A DNA stretch of 64,000 nucleotides from JBCCXL01 sp039191605 (GCA_039191605.1 JBCCXL010000002.1:186001-250000), one strand, 5' to 3'; positions 33,736 through 43,624 are shown, counted from the stretch's first letter. Translations and numbers: made by a program. Notes: generated from the sequence alone by a model not told the origin.

Positions 33736-34957
33736 CTAAAGATCTCCTGTCGAAATAGTCCACCGTCGCCGACCCCTGTCCGCCCATGTTGCCGATCGCC
33801 AGCACGCTGCTGCGAGGCTCTGCCGTCCCCTCGCCTGCCCCGGACTGTCGGGTGCGCTCGAGGATCCCGCGGTACACCCGCTCCGGGGCCGCCTTGCCCA
33901 AATCCACCAGCCGGTCCGCCGGCATGCCGTGGGCCCGCAGGGATCGCAGCACCGCGTCCACCGGCTCTCCCATCACGAAGACGGCATCCACCTCGTCGAT
34001 GAGCCGGGCCGCCACTAGATGGGCGAGCTGTTCGGAACGATCCTGCCGATCCGGGCGGCTGTTGAGCAGGATGTAGCGCTGCCCTTCGAGGTAGCCCTCG
34101 TCCCGCAGCTTGTTCCACACCAGCAGGGTGGAATCGGGATCGTTAGCGGCAAAGGCGTTGAAGAAGGTGGAGCTCGCCTCCCCGTCCCTCACCCGCGAAC
34201 GAGTCAGCACGCCGGCATCCGGCACCGCCTGCCACATCCCCTCCAGAGCCTGCTGCCGGTCGACCCCCAGCTCCCGGCACACCGCCAGCGCCAGCGCCAC
34301 GTTCTCCCGATGCTCGATGTAGCGAAAGCCGCTCATGTCGTCCCTGCTGATCTCCTCCGCGTCGGAGGCCACCAGAGACGCTCCCTTGGCGTCGCACAGC
34401 CGCTGCACCAAATCCAGGGATTCATCCTCCGCCGTCAGCACCTTGCCGTCCCGCGGGATGGTGTTGGCCATGGAGCGACCGATCTCCTCCAGAGTGCGGC
34501 CCATGACGTCGGTATGGTCCAGTCGGATATTGGTGAATACCGTCAGGGTGGCGTGGACCATCTGCTCTTCCGTGATGCGCTGATAGCGAGGCTCTAAGGC
34601 CATGCACTCGATGATCAGCACCTCGGTGCCCCGGGCCGCCGCGAAGCTCACGATATCCAGCTGCTCGAGAATATTGGCGGCGGCTTTGCGATGCACCGGC
34701 AGATCGCTACCGTCGGCGAGAATCAGCCGCGGAAAGGAGCCGGTGACCTTGGTGAGAGTCGCCAAGCCTCCAGCCCGCAGGCCAGCGCCGATGAGCCGGG
34801 TGACGCTGGACTTGCCCCTCGTGCCGTTGACGTGAATGCGGTGGGGAATGGAGTAGATCCGGCGCTGGTGGCGCCAGAATTCCCATATGCCGGCACCCAC
34901 CAGCACCACCGCTAGGCCCAAGAGAACGGCGAAGCTTGTTGCGTTGACAGAAGCCAT
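33728..34957 (-). CDS. pgsB: Poly-gamma-glutamate synthase ligase subunit PgsB/CapB
   Basis: 409-aa ATP-dependent amide ligase of the Mur-ligase superfamily that adds glutamate through the gamma carboxyl. There is an N-terminal membrane helix (FAVLLGLAVVLVGAGIW, 9-25), then the P-loop HVNGTRGKSSVTRLI with GTRGKSS at 45-51. Further family blocks are ECMALEPRYQRITEEQMV, VFTNIRLDHTDVMG and NAFAANDPDST. The length matches PgsB/CapB (390-440). It is the first gene of the operon pgsB-pgsC-pgsW and the two secreted proteins, driven by the promoter at 35231-35258 with a leader of about 265 nt. Confidence 0.94.
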   Translation of the reverse strand: MASVNATSFAVLLGLAVVLVGAGIWEFWRHQRRIYSIPHRIHVNGTRGKSSVTRLIGAGLRAGGLATLTKVTGSFPRLILADGSDLPVHRKAAANILEQLDIVSFAAARGTEVLIIECMALEPRYQRITEEQMVHATLTVFTNIRLDHTDVMGRTLEEIGRSMANTIPRDGKVLTAEDESLDLVQRLCDAKGASLVASDAEEISRDDMSGFRYIEHRENVALALAVCRELGVDRQQALEGMWQAVPDAGVLTRSRVRDGEASSTFFNAFAANDPDSTLLVWNKLRDEGYLEGQRYILLNSRPDRQDRSEQLAHLVAARLIDEVDAVFVMGEPVDAVLRSLRAHGMPADRLVDLGKAAPERVYRGILERTRQSGAGEGTAEPRSSVLAIGNMGGQGSATVDYFDRRSLDG

Positions 34958-35352
34958 GAGCTTTTCGGAAGGTACTCCTCACCCTTCGCGCTACGCAGCG
35001 CACTGAAGCACCACGAGAGCGCTGAAAAACTGCCCGGAGTTATTGGGAGATCAAGACTTTAACGCGGCAGATGCCAGCGCGCCAAACCCCAGTGGGACAG
35101 ACTCCAGCGCAGCAGGCTCCAGCCTGATAGCCCCGGCCTCATAGGCCCGAGCGCTTTGGCGTCATCGACGAGTCGAAATTGTAGAGACGGCTCCCTGCCG
35201 CCCCCGGCAGAGAGGATGAAGTTGCGTGGCATTATATTCCGAAATAGCCTTATGTCAACTTCATATAACACTCCTCGGAGCGCACCACTTTCCAGCTCCA
35301 CAGCCCCTGGGGCCGCTGAGCGCTGGATCGCAGATCGGGATCGCTCCTCAGA
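34958..35352 (-). other. pgs operon upstream and leader region
   Basis: 395 bp between the helicase gene and pgsB. It contains the promoter at 35231-35258 and then a leader of about 265 nt with degenerate ccagcgc/ggctccagc repeats (35064-35125). The possible 80-codon frame here (35059-35301) starts upstream of the predicted transcription start and looks non-coding. Confidence 0.6.
35231..35258 (-). promoter_or_regulatory. Near-consensus sigma70 promoter of the pgs operon
   Basis: Minus strand: perfect TTGACA (plus 35253-35258), 16-bp spacer, perfect TATAAT (plus 35231-35236), within a locally AT-rich island. Predicted start is near 35224. It is the strongest promoter match in the window, implying constitutive or repressor-controlled high expression. 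Confidence 0.85.
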
Positions 35353-37548
35353 CTACGAGCGACGCCCTCCGGGAGGCTTCTTGCGGCGTCGCGGCCGGAA
35401 GCCATCAGGATCATGGCGAGGCCCGCGGCGGGGCCCCCCCGGGCCACCCTTCCCCTTCGGACGCCCACGGTGCGGAGGATGCCCTCCCCGACCTTCACCT
35501 CGAGGGCGATGGGGGCGATCACCTCCCCGCCCCCGAGGCCCTCCCGGCGGGCCGTCGTCCGGCCGGATCTGCAGCTCCTCACCGCATACTCGAACCCGCT
35601 GCAGATGCCGGAAGATCTCTCGCGGCATCCCGGTGGGAAGGTCCACTAGGCTGAAGTTATCGAAGAGGGTGATGCGGCCGATATAGCGACCCTCCAGCCC
35701 CGCTTCGTTAGAGATCGCCCCCACCAGATGCCCCGGCCGCACGCCGTGTACCCGGCCGACTTCGACCCGGTACCGGGTCATTTCCACCTCGTCGCCATCC
35801 GGCGTAGAGACGGTAGACGGCCCGTCGCTCCTCTCTCTTCTCTCCTTGCGCTGCTCCTCCCGAGTGGGCTTCGGCGGGCGCAGCGGGCGTTCTTTCTGGG
35901 CGAGGAAGGCGAGAGCACCGGCGAGGCGGTCGGGATCCAGGTCTTCCTGCTCTCGGTAGCCGCGCACCAGATCGACGAAGAAGTCCAGATCTTCCGACTC
36001 CAGCGCGCTGCTCAGGGTCTCGAGGAATTGCTGCACCCGACGACCGGTGACCTCTTCAGGGCTCGGCAGCTGCATCTTCTCGATGCGCTGACCGGTGACC
36101 CGCTCGATGTTCTGCAGCATTCGCCGCTCGCGGTGCCCGACGAAGAGAATCGCCTTGCCGTCGCGGCCCGCCCGGGCGGTGCGCCCGATACGGTGGACGT
36201 AGGACTCCACGTCGTAGGGGATGTCGAAGTTGACCACGTGGCTGATGCGCTCGACGTCCAGCCCTCGGGCGGCGACGTCGGTGGCCACGACGATATCCAG
36301 CCGCTTGGCCTTGAGTCGCTCGATGGTCCGCTCCCGCAGGCTCTGGGCCATGTCGCCGTTGAGGGGGGCGCTCGGAAACCCCCGCGCCTCCAGCCGCTCC
36401 GCCAGCTCCACGGTGGCCACCTTGGTGCGCACGAAGACCAGCATCGCGTCGAAGTCTTCCACCTCCAGAATGCGGGTCAGGGCGTCGAGCTTGCGCACCC
36501 CGGAGACCGGCCAATAGCGCTGCGACACGGTAGAGACGGTGGCGGTGGCGGCCTTCACCCTGACCTCGACGGGATCCTGCTGATAGGTCCGAGCGACCTT
36601 ACGAATAGGCGCCGGCAGAGTGGCCGAGAAGAGAGCGACCTGGCGCGTCGGCGGAGTCTGCTCCAGGATGTTCTCCACCTCCTCCTGGAAGCCCATGCGC
36701 AGCATCTCGTCCGCCTCGTCCAGCACCACCGCCTGCAGCGAGCCAAAATCTAGGGTGCCGCGGCGCAGATGATCCCGCAGCCGGCCGGGAGTGCCCACCA
36801 CCACCTGCGGCCCCCGCCGCAGCTGCCGTAGCTGCACATCGAAGCTCTGGCCGCCGTAGACCGGAACGATGTGGAAGCGGCGCAGGTAGCGAGCGTAGGT
36901 CTTCATCGCCTCCGCCACCTGGAGCGCCAGCTCCCGGGTCGGCGTCAGCACCAGCACCTGCACCCGCCGCTGCTCGAGATCCAGCCGCTGCAGCATCGGC
37001 AGCGCGAAGGCCGCCGTCTTGCCGGTGCCGGTCTGGGCCTGGCCGAGCACGTCCCGCCCCGCCAGCAGCGGGGGAATCGCCCGCTCCTGAATCGAAGACG
37101 GCGCCTCATAGCCCAGCTCGCGGATCGCCCTCAGCAGCTCCGGCGACAGCCCGAGCTCGGCGAAGACATCGGGGGGCGGCGCGGCGCCCTGGCTCGTTCC
37201 CGCCTTCTCCCCCTCCGGCTCAGGAGGTGAACCGGAGGCTTGGGAGGCCTCGGCGCTCTGAGGCCCAGCTTGGGGCTCATTCTCAGACTCAGAACCAGAC
37301 TCGCTCTGGGGCCCACTCTGGGCTTCGGGATGACGCTCTGCCGGGGCCTCTATCTGGAGCTCCGGCGCTGGGGCCTCGGCAGCGGCCGCAGGCTCAGGAG
37401 CTTCTGGGGCCGAAGCTGCGGAGTCCACAGACTGGGGCTCGGAGAATTCGAGATTTTCAGTGGCTTCAGGCGCTGAAGCCTCGGTCGCTGAGGGTTCTGG
37501 CTGGGAAGGATTGGGGAAGTCCGTCGGGGCGGAGCTGTCGTCGCTCAT
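35353..37548 (-). CDS. DEAD-box ATP-dependent RNA helicase (CsdA/DbpA-like)
   Basis: 731 aa. A disordered acidic N-terminus of about 125 residues (Pro/Ala/Glu/Ser) precedes the core: Q motif PPPDVFAELGLSPELLRAI, motif I AQTGTGKT (171-178), DEAD (277-280), SAT (308-310), motif VI HRIGRTARAG. A DbpA-type RNA-binding domain follows (YRVEVGRVHGVRPGHLVGAI; GRITLFDNFSLVDLP), and the C-terminus is Arg/Gly/Pro-rich. It should act in ribosome assembly or mRNA remodelling. The N-terminal extension is unusual; most family members start directly at the Q motif. ATG 37548. Confidence 0.94.
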   Translation of the reverse strand: MSDDSSAPTDFPNPSQPEPSATEASAPEATENLEFSEPQSVDSAASAPEAPEPAAAAEAPAPELQIEAPAERHPEAQSGPQSESGSESENEPQAGPQSAEASQASGSPPEPEGEKAGTSQGAAPPPDVFAELGLSPELLRAIRELGYEAPSSIQERAIPPLLAGRDVLGQAQTGTGKTAAFALPMLQRLDLEQRRVQVLVLTPTRELALQVAEAMKTYARYLRRFHIVPVYGGQSFDVQLRQLRRGPQVVVGTPGRLRDHLRRGTLDFGSLQAVVLDEADEMLRMGFQEEVENILEQTPPTRQVALFSATLPAPIRKVARTYQQDPVEVRVKAATATVSTVSQRYWPVSGVRKLDALTRILEVEDFDAMLVFVRTKVATVELAERLEARGFPSAPLNGDMAQSLRERTIERLKAKRLDIVVATDVAARGLDVERISHVVNFDIPYDVESYVHRIGRTARAGRDGKAILFVGHRERRMLQNIERVTGQRIEKMQLPSPEEVTGRRVQQFLETLSSALESEDLDFFVDLVRGYREQEDLDPDRLAGALAFLAQKERPLRPPKPTREEQRKERRERSDGPSTVSTPDGDEVEMTRYRVEVGRVHGVRPGHLVGAISNEAGLEGRYIGRITLFDNFSLVDLPTGMPREIFRHLQRVRVCGEELQIRPDDGPPGGPRGRGGDRPHRPRGEGRGGHPPHRGRPKGKGGPGGPRRGPRHDPDGFRPRRRKKPPGGRRS

Positions 37549-37727
37549 GGAGTCCTGGCCTCGCGCTGGCAGGCTCCGGATCCGGTGCTCAGGCAGCGTC
37601 GCGATAAGAGAGAGAGGGTGGGAGAGGCGGGGTGATGGGAGCCGACCGCGGGCCGGCTGGCAGCAGGATACCGCAGCCGCGCCCCCTTGGCTCCCTTTCT
37701 CCCTCCCCCACCCCGCTCCTCAGCCCC

Positions 37728-40700
37728 TCACCAACGATCCACCGCCGGCCGCACGGCGGGATCGCCGAAGACCAGGAAGTTGCTGGCGTCGCGCACGGTG
37801 ATCAGCAAACGGCCGAGCTCTTCGTAGTCGATGCTGCCGCCCCGCTGTTCGTCGTCCTGAAGATTGGCGAGGCGCGTGGAGGTCACCGCCAGGCGCTTGG
37901 CGAAGACGGAGAGGGCGTGGCCCACCGGCTGACCTTGCAGCAGACGCAGCAGGGAGTCCCGGAAGATGGTGCGCACCGGGTTCCCACCGGCCCGCTCGAA
38001 GCTCGCCACCAGGGTTCGATTGAGATGAGCGATCACCGCTAGGGCGCCTCCCTCCCCGAGTAGCTGCTGCGGCAGGTGGGCGCAGAAGGCCTCATCCGCC
38101 CTCGCCGGCCGCGGCAGGAAAGGCTCGAGATCGTCGAAGACCGGCGTACCCAGCCCGTAGCAGCTCTCGAAGAAGGCGATCACTCCGGCGGCGGATCCTC
38201 TGTTTTCAAAGTCCCAGCCGCCGACGAGACTGCGGCGCTCGACGGGGGGCCGGCGCTCGCCGACGTCCACCTGGTAGTCGGCCATCACCAGCGCCCCCTG
38301 CCCCTTGCGCTGATCCGGATCTCCGGGCCGGTAGTGCACTCCGTGCCCCCCGGCGAACACCACCGCCGGTCTCGCTCCCTGGGGCCCGAGCCAGTCCAAC
38401 AGCCGGTGTCGCTGGGCGACGGATCCGATGCAGCGATCGATAGTCCAGCCCCTGCCGAGGCGGTGGGTCTCAAGGTCCGTCGCAAGGTCGTTGGCCAGGG
38501 CGGCGACCCGCTGGCTGGGCCAGTCTCCGGGGCCGTTGTCGACGCCGAAGAGGCCGATCCGCGCCCGCCGCAGGTAGGAGCGGTGCCCCTCCTCCGCAGC
38601 AACCACGCTCTCTGCGTATTGACGATAGTGCTCCGTTGATTCGAAATATACCCTGCCGACGGCGTATTGATGATCCAGCTCCGCCTGGAAGCGGAAGGGA
38701 ATCTGCTGCGGCGAGCCCACCAAGAGCAAGTAGTAGGGCAAATCCTCCGGCTCGGCAGGATCATAGGGGCTGCCGCCGTTCTCTCGAACGAAGTCCGCTG
38801 CGCTCCAGCCCGATCGGTATTGCAGATCCTCGCGGAAGTAATGGGAGCGCCGTAAACCAGCCTCCCGCCGCCGCCACTCCACCAGCTTCTCCAGCGCTTC
38901 CCGCACCTCATCCGACACGCCCGGGGCAAACACGATGCCCCATCCGGAAGACGCCAGATCCTCGGCGTCGACCCCTTCCGCAGGGTCGACGCGAGTAGGG
39001 TTCTTGCGCCGCTCCTCGAGGTTATGATCAATCTCTGCTAGATAGGGGTCTCTCTCCCTCCCCAGCCCGAGACGGGCTAAAGATTCGAGATTTAGCTCAT
39101 CGGGCCCATGCCCCCCCTCCGCCGGCAGGCCCAGGCAAGAAATGCTCAGTGCCCCCTCCTGCCCACGTCTCGAACTCGGCATGTCTTTCAGCTTAGAGAT
39201 AGAGATCTGGGGACCTCGCTCACGGGCGGGTATACCGCGGTCAGAAGCATCCATCACGGGTCCGTTCCGAGACCAGGAGTTCGCCGGCTCCCCCTCTCCC
39301 TCGCGAGCTGGGTTCACCGCCGGATCCGGCAAGATCGGAGGTCCCTGAAAAGGATTACCATTGAGGTCGCCGGGATCATCGCTAGCAGAATCGCTCCAGG
39401 GCACTCTCCTGAAAGCAGAATCGAGGCTGGCGCTGCGCCGAAATCCAGAGTCAGGGTCAGGGGGTTCACCAGATCCCTGTCCAAAGCTCCGAGGAGGACT
39501 GTCGGAAACTCCCCCGAGCTTCCCTAGGGCGGGTCCGGGAATCGGGAGGTCACCATCGGGATTGGGATCCGGAGACACCTTTCCAGCAGCCTGTTTGCCG
39601 ATGTCCGGGTCGTCTTCCCCAAGCTCCTCCGGCGCCTCCCCGAGCTCTCGCAGCCACTCACCTCCGATCTGGAACGCGGCCCAATGCATCGGAGCGCTCC
39701 AGCGCTCCGAGCGCAGCAGATCCAGCTGGGCCGCCCGCAGCGCCTGATCGTAGTCCAGCGTGGGGTCCCCGAGGTGATGGTAGAAGGCCGCCATCAAATC
39801 GGCGGTGCTCTCGTCCCCCACCTTCCATAGGCTATAGACGACGCGAGCGGCGCCGGCCACCATAAAGCCCCTAGGCAGGCCGTAGAGCCCCTCGCTGAGG
39901 GAGAGCTTCCCCTGGCCGGTTTCACAAGCCGAGAGCACTACTAAGTCGGCGTTGAGATTCAATCCGTAGAGGTCGTGTAGAGTGAGGTAGCCCGGAATAC
40001 CGGAATCATCCGCGGCGAGAACCAGCCCAGAAAACTCGGGGCGCTCGCGGGCGATGACACCGTGAGTGGCGAAGTGCAGGACGCGGAATTCTTCTAGGGG
40101 TCCTGATTTCAGCGCCTGCAAGGTGCCTTCCCGGCCTCGCATCACCAACGCCTCCCGGCGCGACTCCGTTGCCAGAGCAGCGAGGATCTCGTCCGCCTCT
40201 CGGCCGGTATGCGGCAGGGGATCGAAGCTCGTGACGCCGAGGGCCTGAGCACCGCGCAGCAATACGGCACCTTGCTCTCGTCCCGCCAGCGAGGACTGCG
40301 TCCCAAAGTCGACATCCGCCACCATGGCGATCGAGCGCGGCGCCTTCCGCCGCTCGGCATAGCGCCTCCGTAGCGCCGCCAGGGACGAAGCGGAAGGCAA
40401 CTGCACCAGCGAAAAGCGCTCCAGCAAATAGGGGGCGCGGACTTCCCCACCGCTACCGGCAATGCCGGCTCCAGGCGATACCGGGAGCGGCGACTCCAGG
40501 GCAGCGAAGGGCAGGTCCAGCAACACGGCGTCAGGCACGATGGCCAAGCGCTGATAATTCGCCAGGTATTCAGCCGCCGGCGCCAGCAGGCTCTCGGAGA
40601 GCTCCCGGCGAAGCTGCTGGGCATGCTCCTGATATCGCGGCGCTGCAGATCTCGTCAGATTGCGGAACTGCGAGACCTTCGACTCCAGCTCAGCGCGACC

Positions 40701-42932
40701 AGGGATCTCGAAGGAATGAATGCCCCCACTGCCGGGCTCGACCACCCATAGCCAGCCGGATTCTTCGCCGAGAAAATACACCAGCATGGCCGTCGCTCCA
40801 TCCAGCAGCCGCGGCATCGAGGAAACCCGAAGGCTGGTGGGCTCGGCGATCTCCATCTCTCCAGGGCTTGCCTCCCGCACCGCCCGATGCGCCTCCAGCA
40901 GCTCACTATAGGACTGGCTCCGGGCCTCCCGTAGGCGGGAGCGCTCGCCCCGATCCGCATCCTGGTACACCGCCGTCAGCAGGGCCAGCTCCGACTTGTT
41001 GAAGCTCTGCTGCGCCTCTACCCAGCGCTCGAAGGTCTCGTCCGGCACGCCGCGCCGCAGATCGCTGCGATCCTGCCCCATGGACTCGATGAAAGCCCGA
41101 GCCCGACTCTGCTCTACGACCTGGAGAGCCCGTAAGGAACTACTCCCCTGAGTCTTTGACTCATCGGCACCCTGCGCCGGCTCCTCCTCGCTCATCAAGA
41201 GGTCGACGTAGAACTCAGTGTAGTGCCAGCGCTTATCCAACAACCCGCCCTGGGTCAGGTCCCCCATCGGATTCTGGCGCATCACGTCCGCCGTATGCCA
41301 AGCCCAATGGGCGTGGTCCTCCGCCGCCTCGAGGTTTCCTTGTTGCCGATAGGTCCGAGCCAAAGCGTAGAAGCTGCCCGGCAGGCGCAGGGCATTGCTG
41401 GAACTTACCAACAGTCGATGGGCGTGCCGGTGGGCTTCTTGAGCTTGATCGATCTGCCCCTGCTGCCATAGGGCACGACCGAGGCCGAACAGAGCCAGCT
41501 CCTCGCCACGCCGACTACCGCGCTCTCGATAGAGCTCCAGAGCGCGCAAGAAGTGCTGCTCAGCAAACGCCGGCTCTCGCTCACTGAGAGAGAGCTGGCC
41601 GCGATAGAACTCCACCGTGGCCAGATGACGGCCTAGCGTTTTCTCCCTCTCATCGATCAGCGCCACGGCCTCGTTCAATCGCTCGGCTGACTGCTCGAAT
41701 CGAGTGAGCCGTCGTTCGCTGTCGGCAAGGGCGGCAAGAATCATCACCTCCAAGGAGTCCTGTTGGGTGCTACGGGACAGCACCAAAGCTTCGAGATAAG
41801 TCAGCTCGGCGTCCTCCGGACGACCCAAGGACTCCATTACCAGACCCTGGTTATAGAGCAGGATGGCCAACGGAGTATCGGCGTCCAGTTGGCGATAGAT
41901 CTCCTCTGCTAACTGGTACTCATTCAGCGCTTCACCCAAGCGAGCCTGTAGCCGGTAGGCACGCCCCAAGTTACTGCGGGCATTCGCCTCTCCCTCGGCG
42001 AAGCGAAGTCCCGAAGCCTTAGCGTCTGTCGCCGCCTGGCTCAGAACCGAGATAGCAGCCGCCGAAGCATCCTGCGCCAGTAAAACATCACCGAGACTGA
42101 CTCCCGCCACACTGGCCAACCCCCGATCTCCCAGCTGGCGGAAAAGAGCGCCGCTGCGCTCAAGGTCCAGAGCAGCCGCCTCGAGCTGTCGCTGATCGAT
42201 CCGATAGTCCCCACGCTGCCGCAGGGCTTCCGCTAGCAGACGACGCTCCGCGCTCTCTTCGAGAGCAGAAACTGCTTCTTCCAGCTTCAGCGCACCTGCC
42301 GCCAAGTCTCCTTGTTCGATGAGTAAATACCCCGCTGCCAAGGCCTGAGCTCCTCGGGCGGAGGTAAGGTGCTGCTCGTTTGCCAGCAGCTGCTCGACCC
42401 ACCGCAGGCGGTATCCACCGCTCTGTCCTGGATCGCCAAGGGATTCCACGCGAAGCACGAAGCGGTCCCCCTGCACAGCTACAAAGAGGATCTCCTCGGT
42501 TCCAGTCGGCCCTGAAGGTGAATCCTGTCGCAGTAAGACTTCACCGGTGGAGTCTTGAAGCACTAATTGGACATCCGCCCCTTGCTGCTCCACCACCACA
42601 CGGATGAAGTGATCGGGCTCAAGATCGAGGTAATAAATATGTTCATCACCGCCGACGATGACGGTGTAAAGCTCTTGACCATGGCTGAGAACGGTACCGT
42701 TGGGCGACACTGCGGGCTCCTCTCGATCGGTTCGATGGCGAAGAGATGGAGCATCGCAGGCGGCGATCCACACCACGACCCAGAGGGTGAGCGCCACGGC
42801 AACCCCTGCGAGCAAACCCTTGGATCCCAAGGATCTACCGAGGAGCCTGTTTTGGCTCTCGAGTACCAGCGGCAATCTATCCTCATGCGCTGGTGAATAC
42901 CTTCTCGTCGGGCGATTTACTGAATGCGCCAT
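37728..42932 (-). CDS. PPC-TPR-CHAT protein with C-terminal peptidase C25-like domain
   Basis: 1734 aa. An N-terminal hydrophobic segment ends in IAAC (Cys59), a plausible lipobox, so the chain is probably an envelope lipoprotein. A PPC-like beta domain follows (about 80-180), then roughly 500 residues of TPRs. The CHAT protease domain has His957 (HFATHG) and Cys1003 (SACETG). A Pro/Ser/Asp-rich linker of about 200 residues leads to a second caspase-like domain with LLLVGSPQQIPF, His1530 (FAGGHG) and Cys1591 (FFESCYG), resembling peptidase C25. Both dyads look intact. Start: ATG 42932 preferred; GTG 42947 adds five residues. Substrates are unknown. Confidence 0.85.
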   Translation of the reverse strand: MAHSVNRPTRRYSPAHEDRLPLVLESQNRLLGRSLGSKGLLAGVAVALTLWVVVWIAACDAPSLRHRTDREEPAVSPNGTVLSHGQELYTVIVGGDEHIYYLDLEPDHFIRVVVEQQGADVQLVLQDSTGEVLLRQDSPSGPTGTEEILFVAVQGDRFVLRVESLGDPGQSGGYRLRWVEQLLANEQHLTSARGAQALAAGYLLIEQGDLAAGALKLEEAVSALEESAERRLLAEALRQRGDYRIDQRQLEAAALDLERSGALFRQLGDRGLASVAGVSLGDVLLAQDASAAAISVLSQAATDAKASGLRFAEGEANARSNLGRAYRLQARLGEALNEYQLAEEIYRQLDADTPLAILLYNQGLVMESLGRPEDAELTYLEALVLSRSTQQDSLEVMILAALADSERRLTRFEQSAERLNEAVALIDEREKTLGRHLATVEFYRGQLSLSEREPAFAEQHFLRALELYRERGSRRGEELALFGLGRALWQQGQIDQAQEAHRHAHRLLVSSSNALRLPGSFYALARTYRQQGNLEAAEDHAHWAWHTADVMRQNPMGDLTQGGLLDKRWHYTEFYVDLLMSEEEPAQGADESKTQGSSSLRALQVVEQSRARAFIESMGQDRSDLRRGVPDETFERWVEAQQSFNKSELALLTAVYQDADRGERSRLREARSQSYSELLEAHRAVREASPGEMEIAEPTSLRVSSMPRLLDGATAMLVYFLGEESGWLWVVEPGSGGIHSFEIPGRAELESKVSQFRNLTRSAAPRYQEHAQQLRRELSESLLAPAAEYLANYQRLAIVPDAVLLDLPFAALESPLPVSPGAGIAGSGGEVRAPYLLERFSLVQLPSASSLAALRRRYAERRKAPRSIAMVADVDFGTQSSLAGREQGAVLLRGAQALGVTSFDPLPHTGREADEILAALATESRREALVMRGREGTLQALKSGPLEEFRVLHFATHGVIARERPEFSGLVLAADDSGIPGYLTLHDLYGLNLNADLVVLSACETGQGKLSLSEGLYGLPRGFMVAGAARVVYSLWKVGDESTADLMAAFYHHLGDPTLDYDQALRAAQLDLLRSERWSAPMHWAAFQIGGEWLRELGEAPEELGEDDPDIGKQAAGKVSPDPNPDGDLPIPGPALGKLGGVSDSPPRSFGQGSGEPPDPDSGFRRSASLDSAFRRVPWSDSASDDPGDLNGNPFQGPPILPDPAVNPAREGEGEPANSWSRNGPVMDASDRGIPARERGPQISISKLKDMPSSRRGQEGALSISCLGLPAEGGHGPDELNLESLARLGLGRERDPYLAEIDHNLEERRKNPTRVDPAEGVDAEDLASSGWGIVFAPGVSDEVREALEKLVEWRRREAGLRRSHYFREDLQYRSGWSAADFVRENGGSPYDPAEPEDLPYYLLLVGSPQQIPFRFQAELDHQYAVGRVYFESTEHYRQYAESVVAAEEGHRSYLRRARIGLFGVDNGPGDWPSQRVAALANDLATDLETHRLGRGWTIDRCIGSVAQRHRLLDWLGPQGARPAVVFAGGHGVHYRPGDPDQRKGQGALVMADYQVDVGERRPPVERRSLVGGWDFENRGSAAGVIAFFESCYGLGTPVFDDLEPFLPRPARADEAFCAHLPQQLLGEGGALAVIAHLNRTLVASFERAGGNPVRTIFRDSLLRLLQGQPVGHALSVFAKRLAVTSTRLANLQDDEQRGGSIDYEELGRLLITVRDASNFLVFGDPAVRPAVDRW

Positions 42933-43624
42933 AGATGATCCACGCACCTCCTCTAAGAAACGCGCGGAACATCGCCCTCAGGGGCCACCGAGCGCAGAAT
43001 TTCCTGAATTGATCCGAAACTCTGCTACTCAAGCCGACGCTACTGAAGCCAGCGGTGCCGAGATCTGTGCTCTCGATGCTCTAACTTCGCTCCACGGATG
43101 TGGAGCCGACGGACCGTATCCTGGCCCACTCGTCTACCTGACTCTCCTTTTCGTCGCCGCCTACGCCGGAGGCAGATGACGACGGGGAGGCTCTGGCTCG
43201 CGAAGGGAATCAATGAAGCGCACCGCCAGCGGCAGGACCGCCAGCACCACTTCAAAAGCCAGCATCAGGTAAAGGAACCAGAGCACGGGTCGAAGTAAGG
43301 TTCGAATGCGAATCAAGGTCGTCTCCAACTCGAGGAGATTGGGGGTCGGCGAAGCCGGCCTCCGGGTCCACAATCCACCGGACGGTCAGTCACGGCGGCG
43401 ATCGATCTTCGCAGCTTATCAGCTGCCCTCCTCCTCAGTGCTGGCCCCTCTGTGCTAACACTAAAGGGTCGGTGCCGGGACTGTTCTGCCCCGGCGCCGA
43501 TTGAAGCGTCGGCGGTGAGCCCTGAGACGCGATGCTCTACATGCTAAGTTGACCCTAAATCCTCAATTTGGTTGGAGCCTGCAATCCTCAGCGACTCTTC
43601 ACCGTCCGCGATCGGGAGCTCACC
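42933..43624. other. Divergent region, CHAT gene / permease
   Basis: 692 bp, mostly without supported genes. It contains one possible small minus-strand membrane ORF at 43161-43373. No clear promoter pair was identified for either flanking gene. Confidence 0.4.
43161..43373 (-). CDS. Possible small membrane protein
   Basis: Up to 70 aa (TTG 43373) with one strong hydrophobic segment, VLWFLYLMLAFEVVLAVLPL, preceded by a charged amphipathic stretch (LELETTLIRIRTLLRP) and followed by a basic Pro-rich tail. The layout looks like a genuine single-pass protein, but there is no good start signal or family. It lies between the first CHAT gene and the permease. Confidence 0.35.
   Translation of the reverse strand: MWTRRPASPTPNLLELETTLIRIRTLLRPVLWFLYLMLAFEVVLAVLPLAVRFIDSLREPEPPRRHLPPA

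Noticed and set aside
35059..35301. 80-codon minus-strand ORF upstream of pgsB
   Set aside because: Its start lies upstream of the predicted transcription start and its second half is tandem-repeat DNA translated as Trp/Leu/Ser repeats.
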